From DATGMP01 sp035293565 (GTDB lineage Bacteria > Pseudomonadota > Alphaproteobacteria > BOG-932 > Roseiterribacteraceae), in NCBI GenBank assembly GCA_035293565.1, contig DATGMP010000054.1, positions 1-23,199 on the forward strand: a stretch of 23,199 bases of DNA, in the 5' to 3' direction. Of the stretch, positions 8,412 through 17,300 are shown piece by piece. A program made the position numbers and the translations under genes. How positions within the stretch are numbered: position 1 is the first letter of the stretch; every line of letters starts with the position of its first letter. The notes below the pieces were generated by a model. The model was not told the origin of the DNA. It saw nothing but the letters and a program-made list of their open reading frames with translations, and made no database searches.

Positions 8412-10237
8412 CGCGCCGGAACATTTCGACCGTGGCCGAAAGCATCGCCGGCGCAATACCGGTCGGCGCGCCGGCCGAGAACGTAGAAGAAAAATCCAGC
8501 TCGTCGAGCAAGCGGCTTCCCGAGGGCTGTCGCGTCATTCCCCTCGGCATCGACGGAAAGACGCGCTTCTATCTCGACGCCAATCGCCAGCTCATCGCTC
8601 TGAAGGTGGACGAGCATACGCGGCTCGGGATCGCAGGCCTCTTCGGCGATTACACCTGGCAGCTTTTCGAATATTGGCCTCGTCTCGGCCGCGATGGCGA
8701 TGTGACCGGTTGGCGGCCAGAGGCCGGGTCCGAGGCGCTGATGGCAGCATGCGCCCGGAAGGGTCCCTGGCAGCCATTCGAAACCGAGCGCGGCCTGGGC
8801 GCCTGGCGCGGCGACGAAGGCGAACTCGTCCTCCATTGCGGCGATGTGATCCTCTCGTTCCCGCGAGGACCGAAGGCCTACTCCCGCCGTGTCGAGGGCT
8901 CGCCTGGCGTCATCGGCCGCTACGTCTATCCGGCCGCGCCCGGAATGCCTCGTCCATCGCCGGAGATCGCAAAGCCCGGCGAGCATGGTCCCGCCGGCGA
9001 GCTGCTGTCCCTGCTGCGGAGCTGGAACTGGCGTCGCGGCGAAATCGATGCCGTGCTGCTGCTGGGATGGGTCGGCGCCGCAATCATAGGCGGCGCGCTG
9101 GGATGGCGGCCGTTGATCTGGATCACCGGCAGCCGGGGGACCGGCAAGTCGACCCTCCACGAGCTCGTGCGCCATCTCCTGGGCTCGGTCGTGCAGGTCA
9201 GCGATCCCTCGGCCGCCGGCATCTGGCAGAAGCTGCGCCACTCGACCTTGCCCGTCGCGGTCGACGAGCTCGAGGCGGAAGAGGACAACCGCAAGGGCAA
9301 CGCGATCGTCAAGCTTGCTCGCCAGGCCGCCAGCGGAGGCCTCGTCCTCCGCGGCGGCGCCGATCACCAGGCGTCGGAATTCAAGGCGCGGTCGGCGTTT
9401 CTCTTTTCATCGATCCTGATGCCGTCATTGCAGCCGCAAGATCGATCGCGCCTGGCCGTCCTCGAGCTCGGCGAGCTGCCGCCGGGCGCCAGATCGCCAG
9501 CCCTCGAACCCAAGCGCTGGTCGGCCGCCGGCGTTGCGCTCAGGCGGCGCCTGGTCGACGGGTGGGGGCGGTTCGACGAGACGCTGGCCTACTATCGGGC
9601 CGAGCTCGCCCTGGCCGGCCACAATGCGCGCGGCGCCGACCAGTTCGGGACCTTGCTTGCATGCGCCGACGTGCTGCTGTTCGACGCGATGCCCGAGGCC
9701 GACAGCGCGGACGGCTGGATCTCGCAGCTCGGCGCCGCGAGTCTCGCCGAGAACGAGGAAGAGGCACAGGACGAAGATCGGTGCCTGCGGCATCTCATGA
9801 CGTCGCCGATCGATCCCTATCGCAGCGGGACGCGGCAGACCCTCGATCACTTCGTCGCGATCGCCGCCGGCGAGACGCAAGGCGAGCCGCTGGAAGCGAA
9901 TCGACTGCTCGGCACCTACGGGCTGAAGGTTCTGTTCGATGGCACGCCGCGCCTGCCGAAGTGGCTTGCGGTCGCCAACTCGCACCGAGGCCTCGCCGAC
10001 CTGTTCGCTGGCACGCATTGGGCGGAAAAGCCGGGCGCCTCGAGCGTATGGCGCCAGGCGCTGCGCCGGCTGCCTGGCGCGATGCCCTCCGGCACGGCCG
10101 TCCGCTTCGGCACCACCGGCGACAAGGCGACCGGCAAGGCCACGCTTATCCCGATGGCGCTCGTTCTCGGCGGCGCTGACGCTGACGAGCCAGGGCGGCC
10201 CTGGACGCCACCACTTCCGCATATGGACGAGCCATGA
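8408..10237 (+). CDS. P-loop helicase-like replication ATPase
   Basis: 609 residues. A Walker A motif GSRGTGKS (241-248) and a Walker B-like VAVDE (D286, E287) sit in an AAA+/superfamily-3-like core following an N-terminal domain of about 200 residues (EYWPRLGRDGDVTGWRPEAG region). This resembles the helicase partner of Toprim primases in phages and satellites, which unwinds the element origin. The GTG at 8408 overlaps the previous stop as GTGA and has GGGGGTG just upstream. The gene ends 58 bases before a strong hairpin terminator and immediately before the iteron-rich region, which would be its natural target. Confidence 0.8.
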   Translation: MTRRNISTVAESIAGAIPVGAPAENVEEKSSSSSKRLPEGCRVIPLGIDGKTRFYLDANRQLIALKVDEHTRLGIAGLFGDYTWQLFEYWPRLGRDGDVTGWRPEAGSEALMAACARKGPWQPFETERGLGAWRGDEGELVLHCGDVILSFPRGPKAYSRRVEGSPGVIGRYVYPAAPGMPRPSPEIAKPGEHGPAGELLSLLRSWNWRRGEIDAVLLLGWVGAAIIGGALGWRPLIWITGSRGTGKSTLHELVRHLLGSVVQVSDPSAAGIWQKLRHSTLPVAVDELEAEEDNRKGNAIVKLARQAASGGLVLRGGADHQASEFKARSAFLFSSILMPSLQPQDRSRLAVLELGELPPGARSPALEPKRWSAAGVALRRRLVDGWGRFDETLAYYRAELALAGHNARGADQFGTLLACADVLLFDAMPEADSADGWISQLGAASLAENEEEAQDEDRCLRHLMTSPIDPYRSGTRQTLDHFVAIAAGETQGEPLEANRLLGTYGLKVLFDGTPRLPKWLAVANSHRGLADLFAGTHWAEKPGASSVWRQALRRLPGAMPSGTAVRFGTTGDKATGKATLIPMALVLGGADADEPGRPWTPPLPHMDEP

Positions 10238-10294
10238 TCGCCAATGAGCGCATGACGCGCCTAACCCCTTGGCATGACGAGAAACCGAGGCTCC

Positions 10295-10320
10295 CAAAAG
10301 CGACGCATGTGTCGCTTTTG
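10295..10320. terminator. Terminator hairpin after the replication operon
   Basis: A perfect 10-bp stem (CAAAAGCGAC paired with GTCGCTTTTG) with the six-base loop GCATGT, ending in four Ts; A-rich on the other side, so it may work in both directions. It isolates the replication genes from the repeat region beyond. Confidence 0.75.
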
Positions 10321-10696
10321 CTGCCCTTCCCCGGCCCGGCCCCGACCCGATTGTTCAATCAAAGATTGAGCGCGGATCGCTGTGACGGTTTTCCGACCGT
10401 CACAAAGACCGTCACAGAAAATACCAATGAAATCAATGCTGTGACGGTTGTGACGGTTGTGACGGTCAAATGCATACGTATAGAAAAACACGTCCACGCG
10501 ATCGGAGAAGATACGCGATGGATCGCTTATGCGCGCACGCGACCGTCACAACGTCACAAGCGTCACATTCCATCTACTTACATCGAAAGATGTATCTGTA
10601 TCAGTGACTTAGGAGAGGCCGCGCCGTGTGACGGTGCTGTGACGGTAGAGAAAATGACCGTCACAGCGTTGAAAACAAATAAAATATTGGGGGCAT
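10321..10696. other. Putative replication origin with TGTGACGGT iterons
   Basis: Ten exact copies of TGTGACGGT. Plus orientation: 10381, 10440, 10449, 10458, 10627, 10638. Minus orientation (as ACCGTCACA): 10396, 10408, 10542, 10657. Two shorter CGTCACA copies lie at 10552 and 10561. The copies at 10440-10466 are in exact 9-bp tandem; others form inverted pairs. The region is clearly more AT-rich than its surroundings, with A/T runs at 10467-10500 and 10668-10690. It sits directly downstream of the helicase gene, as origins do in P4-like and plasmid-like elements. Function is inferred. Confidence 0.65.
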
Positions 10697-11275
10697 ATGC
10701 CTCGGCAGGCCTCTCCTGGGCCGATGTCCGTGCTCGATCGCTCCCAGGTTTCGGACCATTCAAAGGCCCCGTTTCCGGTGCGATCGCGCGTGAGCTGCGA
10801 GCTCGGCAAGCGCCGGTGCGCGAATCCGGCCGGCTGCCGCGCCGACCCGAATTTGGGTGCGGCCAACTCGTTCCAGGAAATCGGCCGAGCGCTCTCTGCG
10901 CTGTGCGCCCATGGATGGGCCGCGCGAATTTTTCCGCAGCAACTGGGGGTCGGGGTGGGGCGATCTCAGCAGCGTTCGGTGGCAAATACGGTGGCATCGC
11001 TTCATCGGCATACACTGGAACCCGCACAAATCTGCGCCTCTCGCCATGGCTGAGTAGCGGTCTTTCAGTCCGCTCTAGGTGTCAGATCGCCCGCTTCCCC
11101 TCCGGCCTGGCGGCCGATACCTGCTGCGCGCTGCGGCCTGGCCGGCCCTCCGCCTTCGTCCGAAAAAATCCGCGCAGGGGGTACCCCCGGTTTTCGCGTC
11201 TCGTCGTCGTGCGCCCCCCTGCCGGCGTGCTTTTTCTTTTTTCCCCCAGTTTTGAAATCGCTGCCGATCACGCAC
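10697..11275. other. Long intergenic stretch without a convincing gene
   Basis: About 580 bases between the iterons and the structural-like operon. Several frames stay open but none has a ribosome site or family resemblance. It holds a perfect 12-bp palindrome GGGGGTACCCCC (11177-11188), a pyrimidine-rich tract near 11230-11249, and two GGTGGCA motifs 12 bp apart (10978-10985 and 10990-10997) that match the inverted form of the terminal arm-like repeats. Confidence 0.5.
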
Positions 11276-11307
11276 GGGCGAACCGGGTTCGCCCGGCGCT
11301 GATCGCC
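11276..11307 (-). repeat. 32-bp palindrome-bearing repeat, copy 2 (inverted)
   Basis: GGGCGAACC-G-GGTTCGCCC forms a 9-bp-arm palindrome followed by CGGCGCTGATCGCC. Read on the minus strand it matches 7350-7381. It lies 25 bases upstream of the start of the six-gene operon, where an operator would be expected. Confidence 0.7.
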
Positions 11308-11332
11308 AGCCAACGGAAAGGAAGGTGACCCG

Positions 11333-12109
11333 ATGGGATCGATAAAGGACCGGATTGCCCGGCTGATGGGGAACAAGTCGACCGCCGAGTGGATCGCGGA
11401 TTTCCAGAAGCGGTCCGACGAAACCCACGGCAAGATCGCCGAGCTTGAGGCGCAGCGCGAGCAGGCCGCCTTTGAAGCACAGCTGGGCGATCCAGGCGCC
11501 ACCGCCAAGCTAAAAGACCTGGACGAACGGCTGCACCATTACCGCGGCTATGTGCGCGAACTGCAGGGCGCAATCCATCAAGCTGAAGCCCGCGCTCGAG
11601 AGGAAAGGGCCGAGGCGGAGCGCAAGGCGGAACAAGCTAAAATCCGCAGCGTCGGTGCCCTCGCCGATCGGAAGCTGGCCAGCGCTCGCCGTGTCCAACA
11701 GTGCGCCGAGGAATTGGGGGCGGCTATGCGCGAATCACACCAGATCGGTGTCGAGCTCGCTCGCGCAGTTGGAACCGGCGAGGCTGTGCGGGTCTTTGGG
11801 GTGCCGGCCTTTGCCGCGCGGCTTCAGCACACCCTCGCCAATCTGTTTACGGCCGACCCGGAGAAGGGTGCCGGCCACGAGAGCCGGGACTTTCTTCGCC
11901 TGGCAATCAACGGCGCTGATCCACGATGCAAGAGCACGTTGATCGAGGAAGAGGAAAAGGCGGTCTTCTACGTTACGGCGATGATCCGCCACTGGGAATC
12001 GCAGGAGGATGCCGAACGTGCCGCGCGGTACCTGCGCGACCAGGGCCATCGTGTCTTCGCGCTCGGGAGCTCCGCTGGAACCTTTCACATCGTCCCGGCA
12101 AAGGCCTAA
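11333..12109 (+). CDS. Coiled-coil protein of unknown function, first gene of the virion-like operon (258 aa)
   Basis: Start set by AAGGAAGGTGA about eight bases upstream. Residues about 25-125 are rich in Glu, Ala, Lys, Arg and Gln and predict a long coiled coil (KIAELEAQREQAAFEAQLG; RAREERAEAERKAEQAK). A second domain (about 130-258) includes ELARAVGTGEAVRVFG and ends GTFHIVPAKA. No signal peptide or membrane segment. I do not recognise the family; position suggests a structural or assembly role. Three bases separate it from the next gene. Confidence 0.75.
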   Translation: MGSIKDRIARLMGNKSTAEWIADFQKRSDETHGKIAELEAQREQAAFEAQLGDPGATAKLKDLDERLHHYRGYVRELQGAIHQAEARAREERAEAERKAEQAKIRSVGALADRKLASARRVQQCAEELGAAMRESHQIGVELARAVGTGEAVRVFGVPAFAARLQHTLANLFTADPEKGAGHESRDFLRLAINGADPRCKSTLIEEEEKAVFYVTAMIRHWESQEDAERAARYLRDQGHRVFALGSSAGTFHIVPAKA

Positions 12110-12112
12110 GCC

Positions 12113-13009
12113 ATGCGCGTCAACCGATTGCTTTCAGAGCTGCTGCTAGAGGACCTGGCGCGCTACAGCGGCATGACGTTTAAGCATCCCGATCGCCTCA
12201 CCAGGGCCGAGGCCAATGCAGTGCTCGATTGGGCGCGTACACAGGCGCCCGTCGTCGCCGCCTACCGGAACAGCGGCGGGACGATAGAGATCGGCGGCAA
12301 GCAGGTTAAACCGGGAAGGTATCACGAAGCGGTGAAGACTTTCGCCGAGATGGTCAATTATTTCGCTCACGAGCACCCGCAGAGTGCTGCCGGTGAGCCG
12401 GAGGCCTGGCCGGCGAAGCCTGGCACCGGCCGTCAGCCGACGCCGGAGAACCCGTTCGCCAACCTCGATGCGGAAGATGCGGCTGCGGTGCTCGCGTGGG
12501 CGCAGACATCCGACGAATACCTCGACGCCTACCTCGACAAGAGTCATCCGCAACATGCCGATCGTGTCGCTCGGACGGCGCACCTGATGGAGGTCGCCTA
12601 TCCGAGCGTCGATCCATCAGGCGCGCCGGCCGGCGATCGCGATGCGCCTTCGCCAGACACGGCTCGGAAGCTCGAGCAGCTGATGGCCGATCCCGCGTAC
12701 CGCGATCGCCATCATCCCGACCACAAGGCGGCGGTCGACCGCGTCACGCGTATCTATGAAAGCGAATTCCCTCCAGGCGAAGGGCGGTCCAACGCGGCGC
12801 CTGAAATCATGCGCCTCGAGGTGAGGAACGGCCAGGTCGTGCCGAAGCTGTCGGCGCAGGAGCGAATCGATCAAGGCCGAAAGGATCCGGCTTATCTCGA
12901 CAAGAATCACCCCGACCACGCGGCTGCAGTCGAAAGCGTTTCGGCGGCCTACCGCGAAGCCTACCCGGCGCCGGCGGCACCGAGCGAGGGATCAGGACCG
13001 ACCGAATGA
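12113..13009 (+). CDS. Repeat protein with three HPDH motifs (298 aa), unknown function
   Basis: Contains two kinds of internal repeat. A helix-like module occurs at about 30-53 (AEANAVLDWARTQAPVVAAY) and 119-143 (DAEDAAAVLAWAQTSDEYLD). A 28-30-residue module with consensus DPAYLDKxHPDHxAAVxxV and an aromatic-rich end appears at about 136-164, 192-220 and 258-285. The modules are joined by Pro/Ala/Gly-rich linkers. No catalytic signature, signal or membrane segment. Second in the operon; its stop overlaps the GNAT start (ATGA). Function unknown; a virion-linked or protein-binding repeat is plausible. Confidence 0.75.
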   Translation: MRVNRLLSELLLEDLARYSGMTFKHPDRLTRAEANAVLDWARTQAPVVAAYRNSGGTIEIGGKQVKPGRYHEAVKTFAEMVNYFAHEHPQSAAGEPEAWPAKPGTGRQPTPENPFANLDAEDAAAVLAWAQTSDEYLDAYLDKSHPQHADRVARTAHLMEVAYPSVDPSGAPAGDRDAPSPDTARKLEQLMADPAYRDRHHPDHKAAVDRVTRIYESEFPPGEGRSNAAPEIMRLEVRNGQVVPKLSAQERIDQGRKDPAYLDKNHPDHAAAVESVSAAYREAYPAPAAPSEGSGPTE

Positions 13010-13512
13010 TGACGCTCCTGACCGAGCCGAGCACATTCATCACGCCGGACGGGTGGACAACAGGGCCGCGTTTCGTCGAGCTGACGGCGGACCTGCTGCG
13101 ATGGCTGCCCGTCGCGGACAGATTGGGCGGTCCTGCGTCGGTCGTCAGTGATGATCTCGTGCGGCGCTTTGCAGCGCGACCTGGTTTCGGTTTCGCGCTG
13201 CTCGACAGCGGATACATCGTCGGCGCCGGCGGCGTCATGGAGCTCTGGCCGGGTCGAGGGCTCGTCTGGATGACGCCGGGCATCCATGCGGAGTGGAGGC
13301 ACTTTCGGCGTGCTCTTGCGCATGCGCGCCGGTGGTTGGGCGCGCTACAGGCCTCCGGCCGATTTCGGCGCCTCGAATGCACGGTCGATGCCTGCGACCA
13401 GGCTGCCTATCGCTGGGCGCATCACCTCGGTTTCGTACTCGAGGCACGGCTGCGTGCTTACGCCCCGGACGGCTCCGATCACTTCCTTCTCGTGAGGTTC
13501 AAAGATGCCTGA
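13006..13512 (+). CDS. GNAT-fold protein, possibly T7 gp13-like
   Basis: 168 residues with GNAT layout: central strand and loop GFALLDSGYIVGAGGVMEL (about 64-82), acceptor region RGLVWMTPG, then RRLECTVDACDQAAYRWAHHLGFVLEARLRAY, the classical C-terminal 'LGF' half. The canonical acetyl-CoA P-loop (Q/RxxGxG/A) is weak. GNAT-like proteins of this kind sit just before internal virion genes in T7-like phages, where gp13 is such a protein; that parallel, not an enzyme assay, is the basis for the call. Overlaps the neighbours on both sides. Confidence 0.7.
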   Translation: MMTLLTEPSTFITPDGWTTGPRFVELTADLLRWLPVADRLGGPASVVSDDLVRRFAARPGFGFALLDSGYIVGAGGVMELWPGRGLVWMTPGIHAEWRHFRRALAHARRWLGALQASGRFRRLECTVDACDQAAYRWAHHLGFVLEARLRAYAPDGSDHFLLVRFKDA

Positions 13513-13783
13513 TGCCGGTCGGCGTGCCGACGCTCACGCCAGAAGTCTCGCCGGTGAGCAAGTCACCTGGCGCGCTGGCCTTCACCATATCGGCTTGGGT
13601 GCGCGCCTATGCGCGGCCGCGATATGCAGCCGTGTCGGAACGTTGCTCGGGCTGGCGGCCGACAAAGCCGACAGGCTCGGCCTTCCGTCGCTCGGTCTCG
13701 TCGCCAACCTGGCGTCGGCGAATTGGTACCAGCGGACGACGGCGCTCTGTCGATCAATTCATCTAGGAGGTTTAAATGGCTGA
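13505..13783 (+). CDS. 92-aa protein in the virion-like operon, unknown
   Basis: Starts eight bases inside the GNAT gene and ends eight bases inside the following gene, with GAGG seven bases before the ATG. This packing supports a real gene. The middle is mildly hydrophobic (HHIGLGARLCAAAICSRVG; LGLPSLGLVANLASANW). No recognised family. Amino-acid composition (many Arg and Ala) is also what a chance frame in GC-rich DNA would give, so certainty is moderate. Confidence 0.5.
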   Translation: MPDAGRRADAHARSLAGEQVTWRAGLHHIGLGARLCAAAICSRVGTLLGLAADKADRLGLPSLGLVANLASANWYQRTTALCRSIHLGGLNG

Positions 13784-14315
13784 TCTGGGAATCGGTGAGA
13801 TCGCCGCCATCGCGGCGGCAGGCGTGGCCGCGGTGGGATCGATCGCCTCCGGCGTCGCGCAATCGAACGCGGCCAAATACAACGCCGAGGTCGAGCAGCA
13901 GCGCGCCCAGGAAGCCGAGCAGCAGGCCGAGGCGCAGGCGGCGATCGACAAGCAGAACACGGCGCGCAAGATGGGCCAGGCGGAGGCTGCCTATGGCGCG
14001 AGCGGTGTCGACCCGAACTCGGGCTCGCCGCTCAACGTGATGTCCGACCTAGCGACGCAGGGCGAGCTCACCCGCCAGCTGACGCTCTACCAAGGTAAGA
14101 TCGGCGCGATCGCCGATTTGCAGCAGGGCGCGCTCGACAAGCTGCAAGGTCAGAACGCACTGACCAGCGGCATCGTCGGCGCGGGATCGACCCTCCTGAC
14201 AGCGGGCGCGCGGCTCGCCACGCAAAGCGCAACCAGCAGCCTCGTGCCTACCAGCTTCTCGCCGGTTGCAAGCCCGAATCTGAGCGTGCAGCCAACCATG
14301 CAACTTCACTTCTAA
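13776..14315 (+). CDS. Internal virion protein, T7 gp14-like
   Basis: 179 residues, close to T7 gp14 (196). An N-terminal hydrophobic Ala/Gly segment (about 9-30, IAAIAAAGVAAVGSIASGVA) is followed by a Gln/Glu/Ala coiled coil (about 38-70) and the segment AAYGASGVDPNSGSPLNVMS, characteristic of podoviral internal-core proteins in my recollection. In T7 the gp14-gp15-gp16 set is ejected into the host and builds the channel for DNA entry. The start is unambiguous: AGGAGG five bases upstream. It lies directly before the giant protein, matching T7 order. Confidence 0.72.
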   Translation: MADLGIGEIAAIAAAGVAAVGSIASGVAQSNAAKYNAEVEQQRAQEAEQQAEAQAAIDKQNTARKMGQAEAAYGASGVDPNSGSPLNVMSDLATQGELTRQLTLYQGKIGAIADLQQGALDKLQGQNALTSGIVGAGSTLLTAGARLATQSATSSLVPTSFSPVASPNLSVQPTMQLHF

Positions 14316-14334
14316 ACGGAAGGAAAAACAGACG

Positions 14335-17300
14335 ATGCCCGACGCGATCCCGGCCTCTCCCGGTAACGACCAGATCAAGTCTGATTTCCTCGCGATGCGG
14401 GCGGTCGCGCAGCGCGGCTCGGACGATTGGATGCGGCAGGCGGCGCTGGCGAGCGCATCGCCGGCGGCGCTCAACGCCGGCCAGACGCCGGCGCCGCCGC
14501 AGAACGCCGACTTCTGGACCAAGCAGGTCCATATGCTCGCCCAGATCGGCCGCGATTACACCGACACGGTGCGCGAGCGCGCGCAGGAGCTCGGCGGCGA
14601 TTTCACGCGGCCGCTCGACCAGGTGCCGACCGATCTGCCGCAGGGCAACGCTCCGACGCGCGGCGAGGATCCGTTCGCGCTCGCCGGCCGCGCGATCAAG
14701 ACCGTGGGCGACGCGTTCGGCTATGCGCTGTCGCCGGTCGAGGGGTTAGGGCGTGCGCTGCTCGGCCGGCCGCTCGAAACCGCGACCGGCATCCCGGCCA
14801 GGGACACCGGCGCCTTCATCAGCAACCTTGCAGGCATGGTGCTCGGATCGTCCGAGGCTCGCATGGCGGCCGGGATCGAGGCGCCGCCTGGAATGAAAAT
14901 CCCCGCCGGGCTCACTGCGGAGCCCATTGGCGCGGGTGAAGCGACCGCCGCCGTGCCGGAGGCCGGGGCGGGAACCGGAGAGGCCTCCACGGCGCCCGCC
15001 GCGGCTGCGGCGGCAAAGGAAGGCGTGTCGTCCGGCGAGGTGCAGACGATCCTCGGGCGCGCAGATGTCCAGGCGGCCATCAATGATTCGACGATCGACC
15101 GCACTCATGATGTGCCGTACTTGGCCGGGTCGAGCACGGATGGCGGCACGACCTATATCGACCAGCGGCTGCCGGCGATGCTCGACATCGACGGCAAGCA
15201 GCTCGACCCGGCGATCCCGCTCAACATCCACGAGCAGACCGAGCACGCGCTGATGGAGCAGGGCGGCCTCTCCTACGAGGACGCGCACCGCATCGCGACC
15301 GCGCAGGAGAAGCAGTACGTCGAGGGCCAGGGCGTCGACTGGCAGAAGTACCAGGACACGCTGCAGGGCTATATCGGCGAGACCGAGAAGGACGCCAAGC
15401 CAGGCGGCGACACCAACCCGCCGCCCGACCTCTACACCAAGCCCTATCCGCACACCGAAGCCGAATTCTTGCAGCGCCAGGCGCAAGGGCAGAATCCCGG
15501 CGATTTGTTTCCGCAGAGTGAAGACCTGCGGGGCGCTCCCTCGAGCGCAGGTCCCCGGCGCGATTTTCTGCTGTTGGGCGACCCGGCGAAGGACCCGGTC
15601 GAAATCTCGCCGGAAGTCGAGAGCCAGGCGCAGGATTTTCTCGCCGGCAAGAGCGGCGACAATCCGGTCAAGCTGAATTTCGAGCGCATCGCAACAGGCG
15701 ACGACATCAAGGCCGCGCTCGAGCAGATTTCCAAAAGCGCGATCCCGCGCGAGGCCGACAGCGTCGTGTCGAACGAGTCGACCAAGTTCGTCGCCGGCCA
15801 GCTGGGCCTGACGCCCGAGAAGTTCCTGGCCGGATACAAGGGCGGGCAGCTGGACGCGGCCGAGACGACCGCGATGCGCTTCATGCTGAACGACAGCGCG
15901 CGCCAGCTGGTCGATCTCGCCGCTGAGGCGACCGATCCGGCGACCGCGACGCCTGAGGCGGAAGCGAAATTCGTGCGCGCCTTTGCGATCACGCGTGGCA
16001 TCCAGCAATATGCCGAGAATGCGCGGGCGCAGGCCGGCCGCACGCTGCAGGCTTGGTCGATGATGGCCGAGCAGCGGGGCGATTACGCCAAGGCTGTCCA
16101 GTCTCTGATCGAGAACGCCGGCGGCGACAGCGACATCCGCACCGTGATGCGTCAGGTCGCCGAGCTCGGCGATCCCGACAAGGTCAGCCAGTACGTCGCG
16201 GCGTCGCAGCGGATGTCCTCGCGCGACCTGATCCTCAACGGCTACTACAACATCATCCTTTCGAACGTGCCGAAGGTGCTGCTGAAAAAGGGCGCGTCCG
16301 ACACCGGCATGGCGATCTGGAACCTCGCGACCCGCTATGCTGCGGAGAAGTTCGGCTCCGGGGCGGTCGAAGATGGCGAGACGGCCGCGATGCTCGACGG
16401 CTATGTCACATCGATGCGGGATGCGTTCCGCCTGGCGGGCAAAGGGATCGCGACCGGCGAGCGGCAATTCGAGCTCGGCACCGAACCGATGGATGCGCTC
16501 GGCCGCGGCCGCATCGACATCGCGGCCGAAGGCGCGCCGGAAGCGCTGGCCGGCCAGCCTACCCGTGCGGCACTCGACTACCTGAAGATGGCGCTGCCGA
16601 CGCGCTGGCTGGGCGCCGCCGACGATTTCGCGAAGTACGTGAACTATCGCGCCGAGCTCAAGGCGCTCGCGCTGCGCGACGGCATCGGCCAGGGCCTCGA
16701 GGACGAAGCCCTCGACGCGCATATCGGGCAGATGATGGCGACGCCGACGCGCGAGCTCCACGAGATGGCGAAGGCGGCCGCCCTGAAGACGACCTTCCAG
16801 GAGCCGCTGACCGGCTTCGCGGCCGACCTCGCCGCCGGCGCCGACAAGGTCAACATTCCGATCGGTGCGCCGTCGCTGGGATGGGAGGGCTTCGACATCC
16901 CGCTCGGCCGCATGGTGTTGCCCTTCGTCAAGATCCCGGCCAACATCGCTTCGGCGGCCTACGAGAATTCGCCACTCGCCTATCTGTTCCAGTCGAACGG
17001 CGTCAAGGCGGCGCTGGCCGCCGGCGGCGCCACGCGCGACCTGGCGATCGCCAAGATGGCGCTGGGCTCGGCGGTGACGCTGGCGGCCTCCGGCGTCGCC
17101 TGGGCCGGCTTCCTGACCGGACGCGGCCCGTCCGATCCAACGCTCAACCGCGCCTGGCGCGCCGCCGGCAACGAGCCCTACTCGGTCAAGCTCGGCGACA
17201 CATGGTACGGCTACAACCAGATCGATCCGGTCGGCATGCTGCTCGGCACGATCGCCGACACCGGCGACGTGCTGCGCTTCGCCCGCGACGACCAGGTCGC

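Noticed and set aside
10857..11057. 66-codon frame with several Trp residues (GWGDLSSVRWQIRW)
   Set aside because: No ribosome site, no neighbours in an operon and no family match; could at most be a gene fragment.
11177..11188. GGGGGTACCCCC palindrome as an operator
   Set aside because: Perfect but isolated, with no related copies or nearby start that would give it a role.
10234..11328. 364-codon open frame starting with an ATGA overlap at the end of the helicase gene
   Set aside because: It runs through the terminator hairpin and the iterons, where the 9-bp repeat simply reads as repeated Val-Thr; there is no domain resemblance or good ribosome site, and long open frames are common in GC-rich DNA. 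If relatives conserve the peptide rather than the repeats, this should be reversed.
14746..16761. 671-codon minus-strand frame opposite the giant protein gene
   Set aside because: Arg/Leu/Gly-rich shadow with no domain and no start signal; the plus-strand gene has family motifs and a ribosome site.
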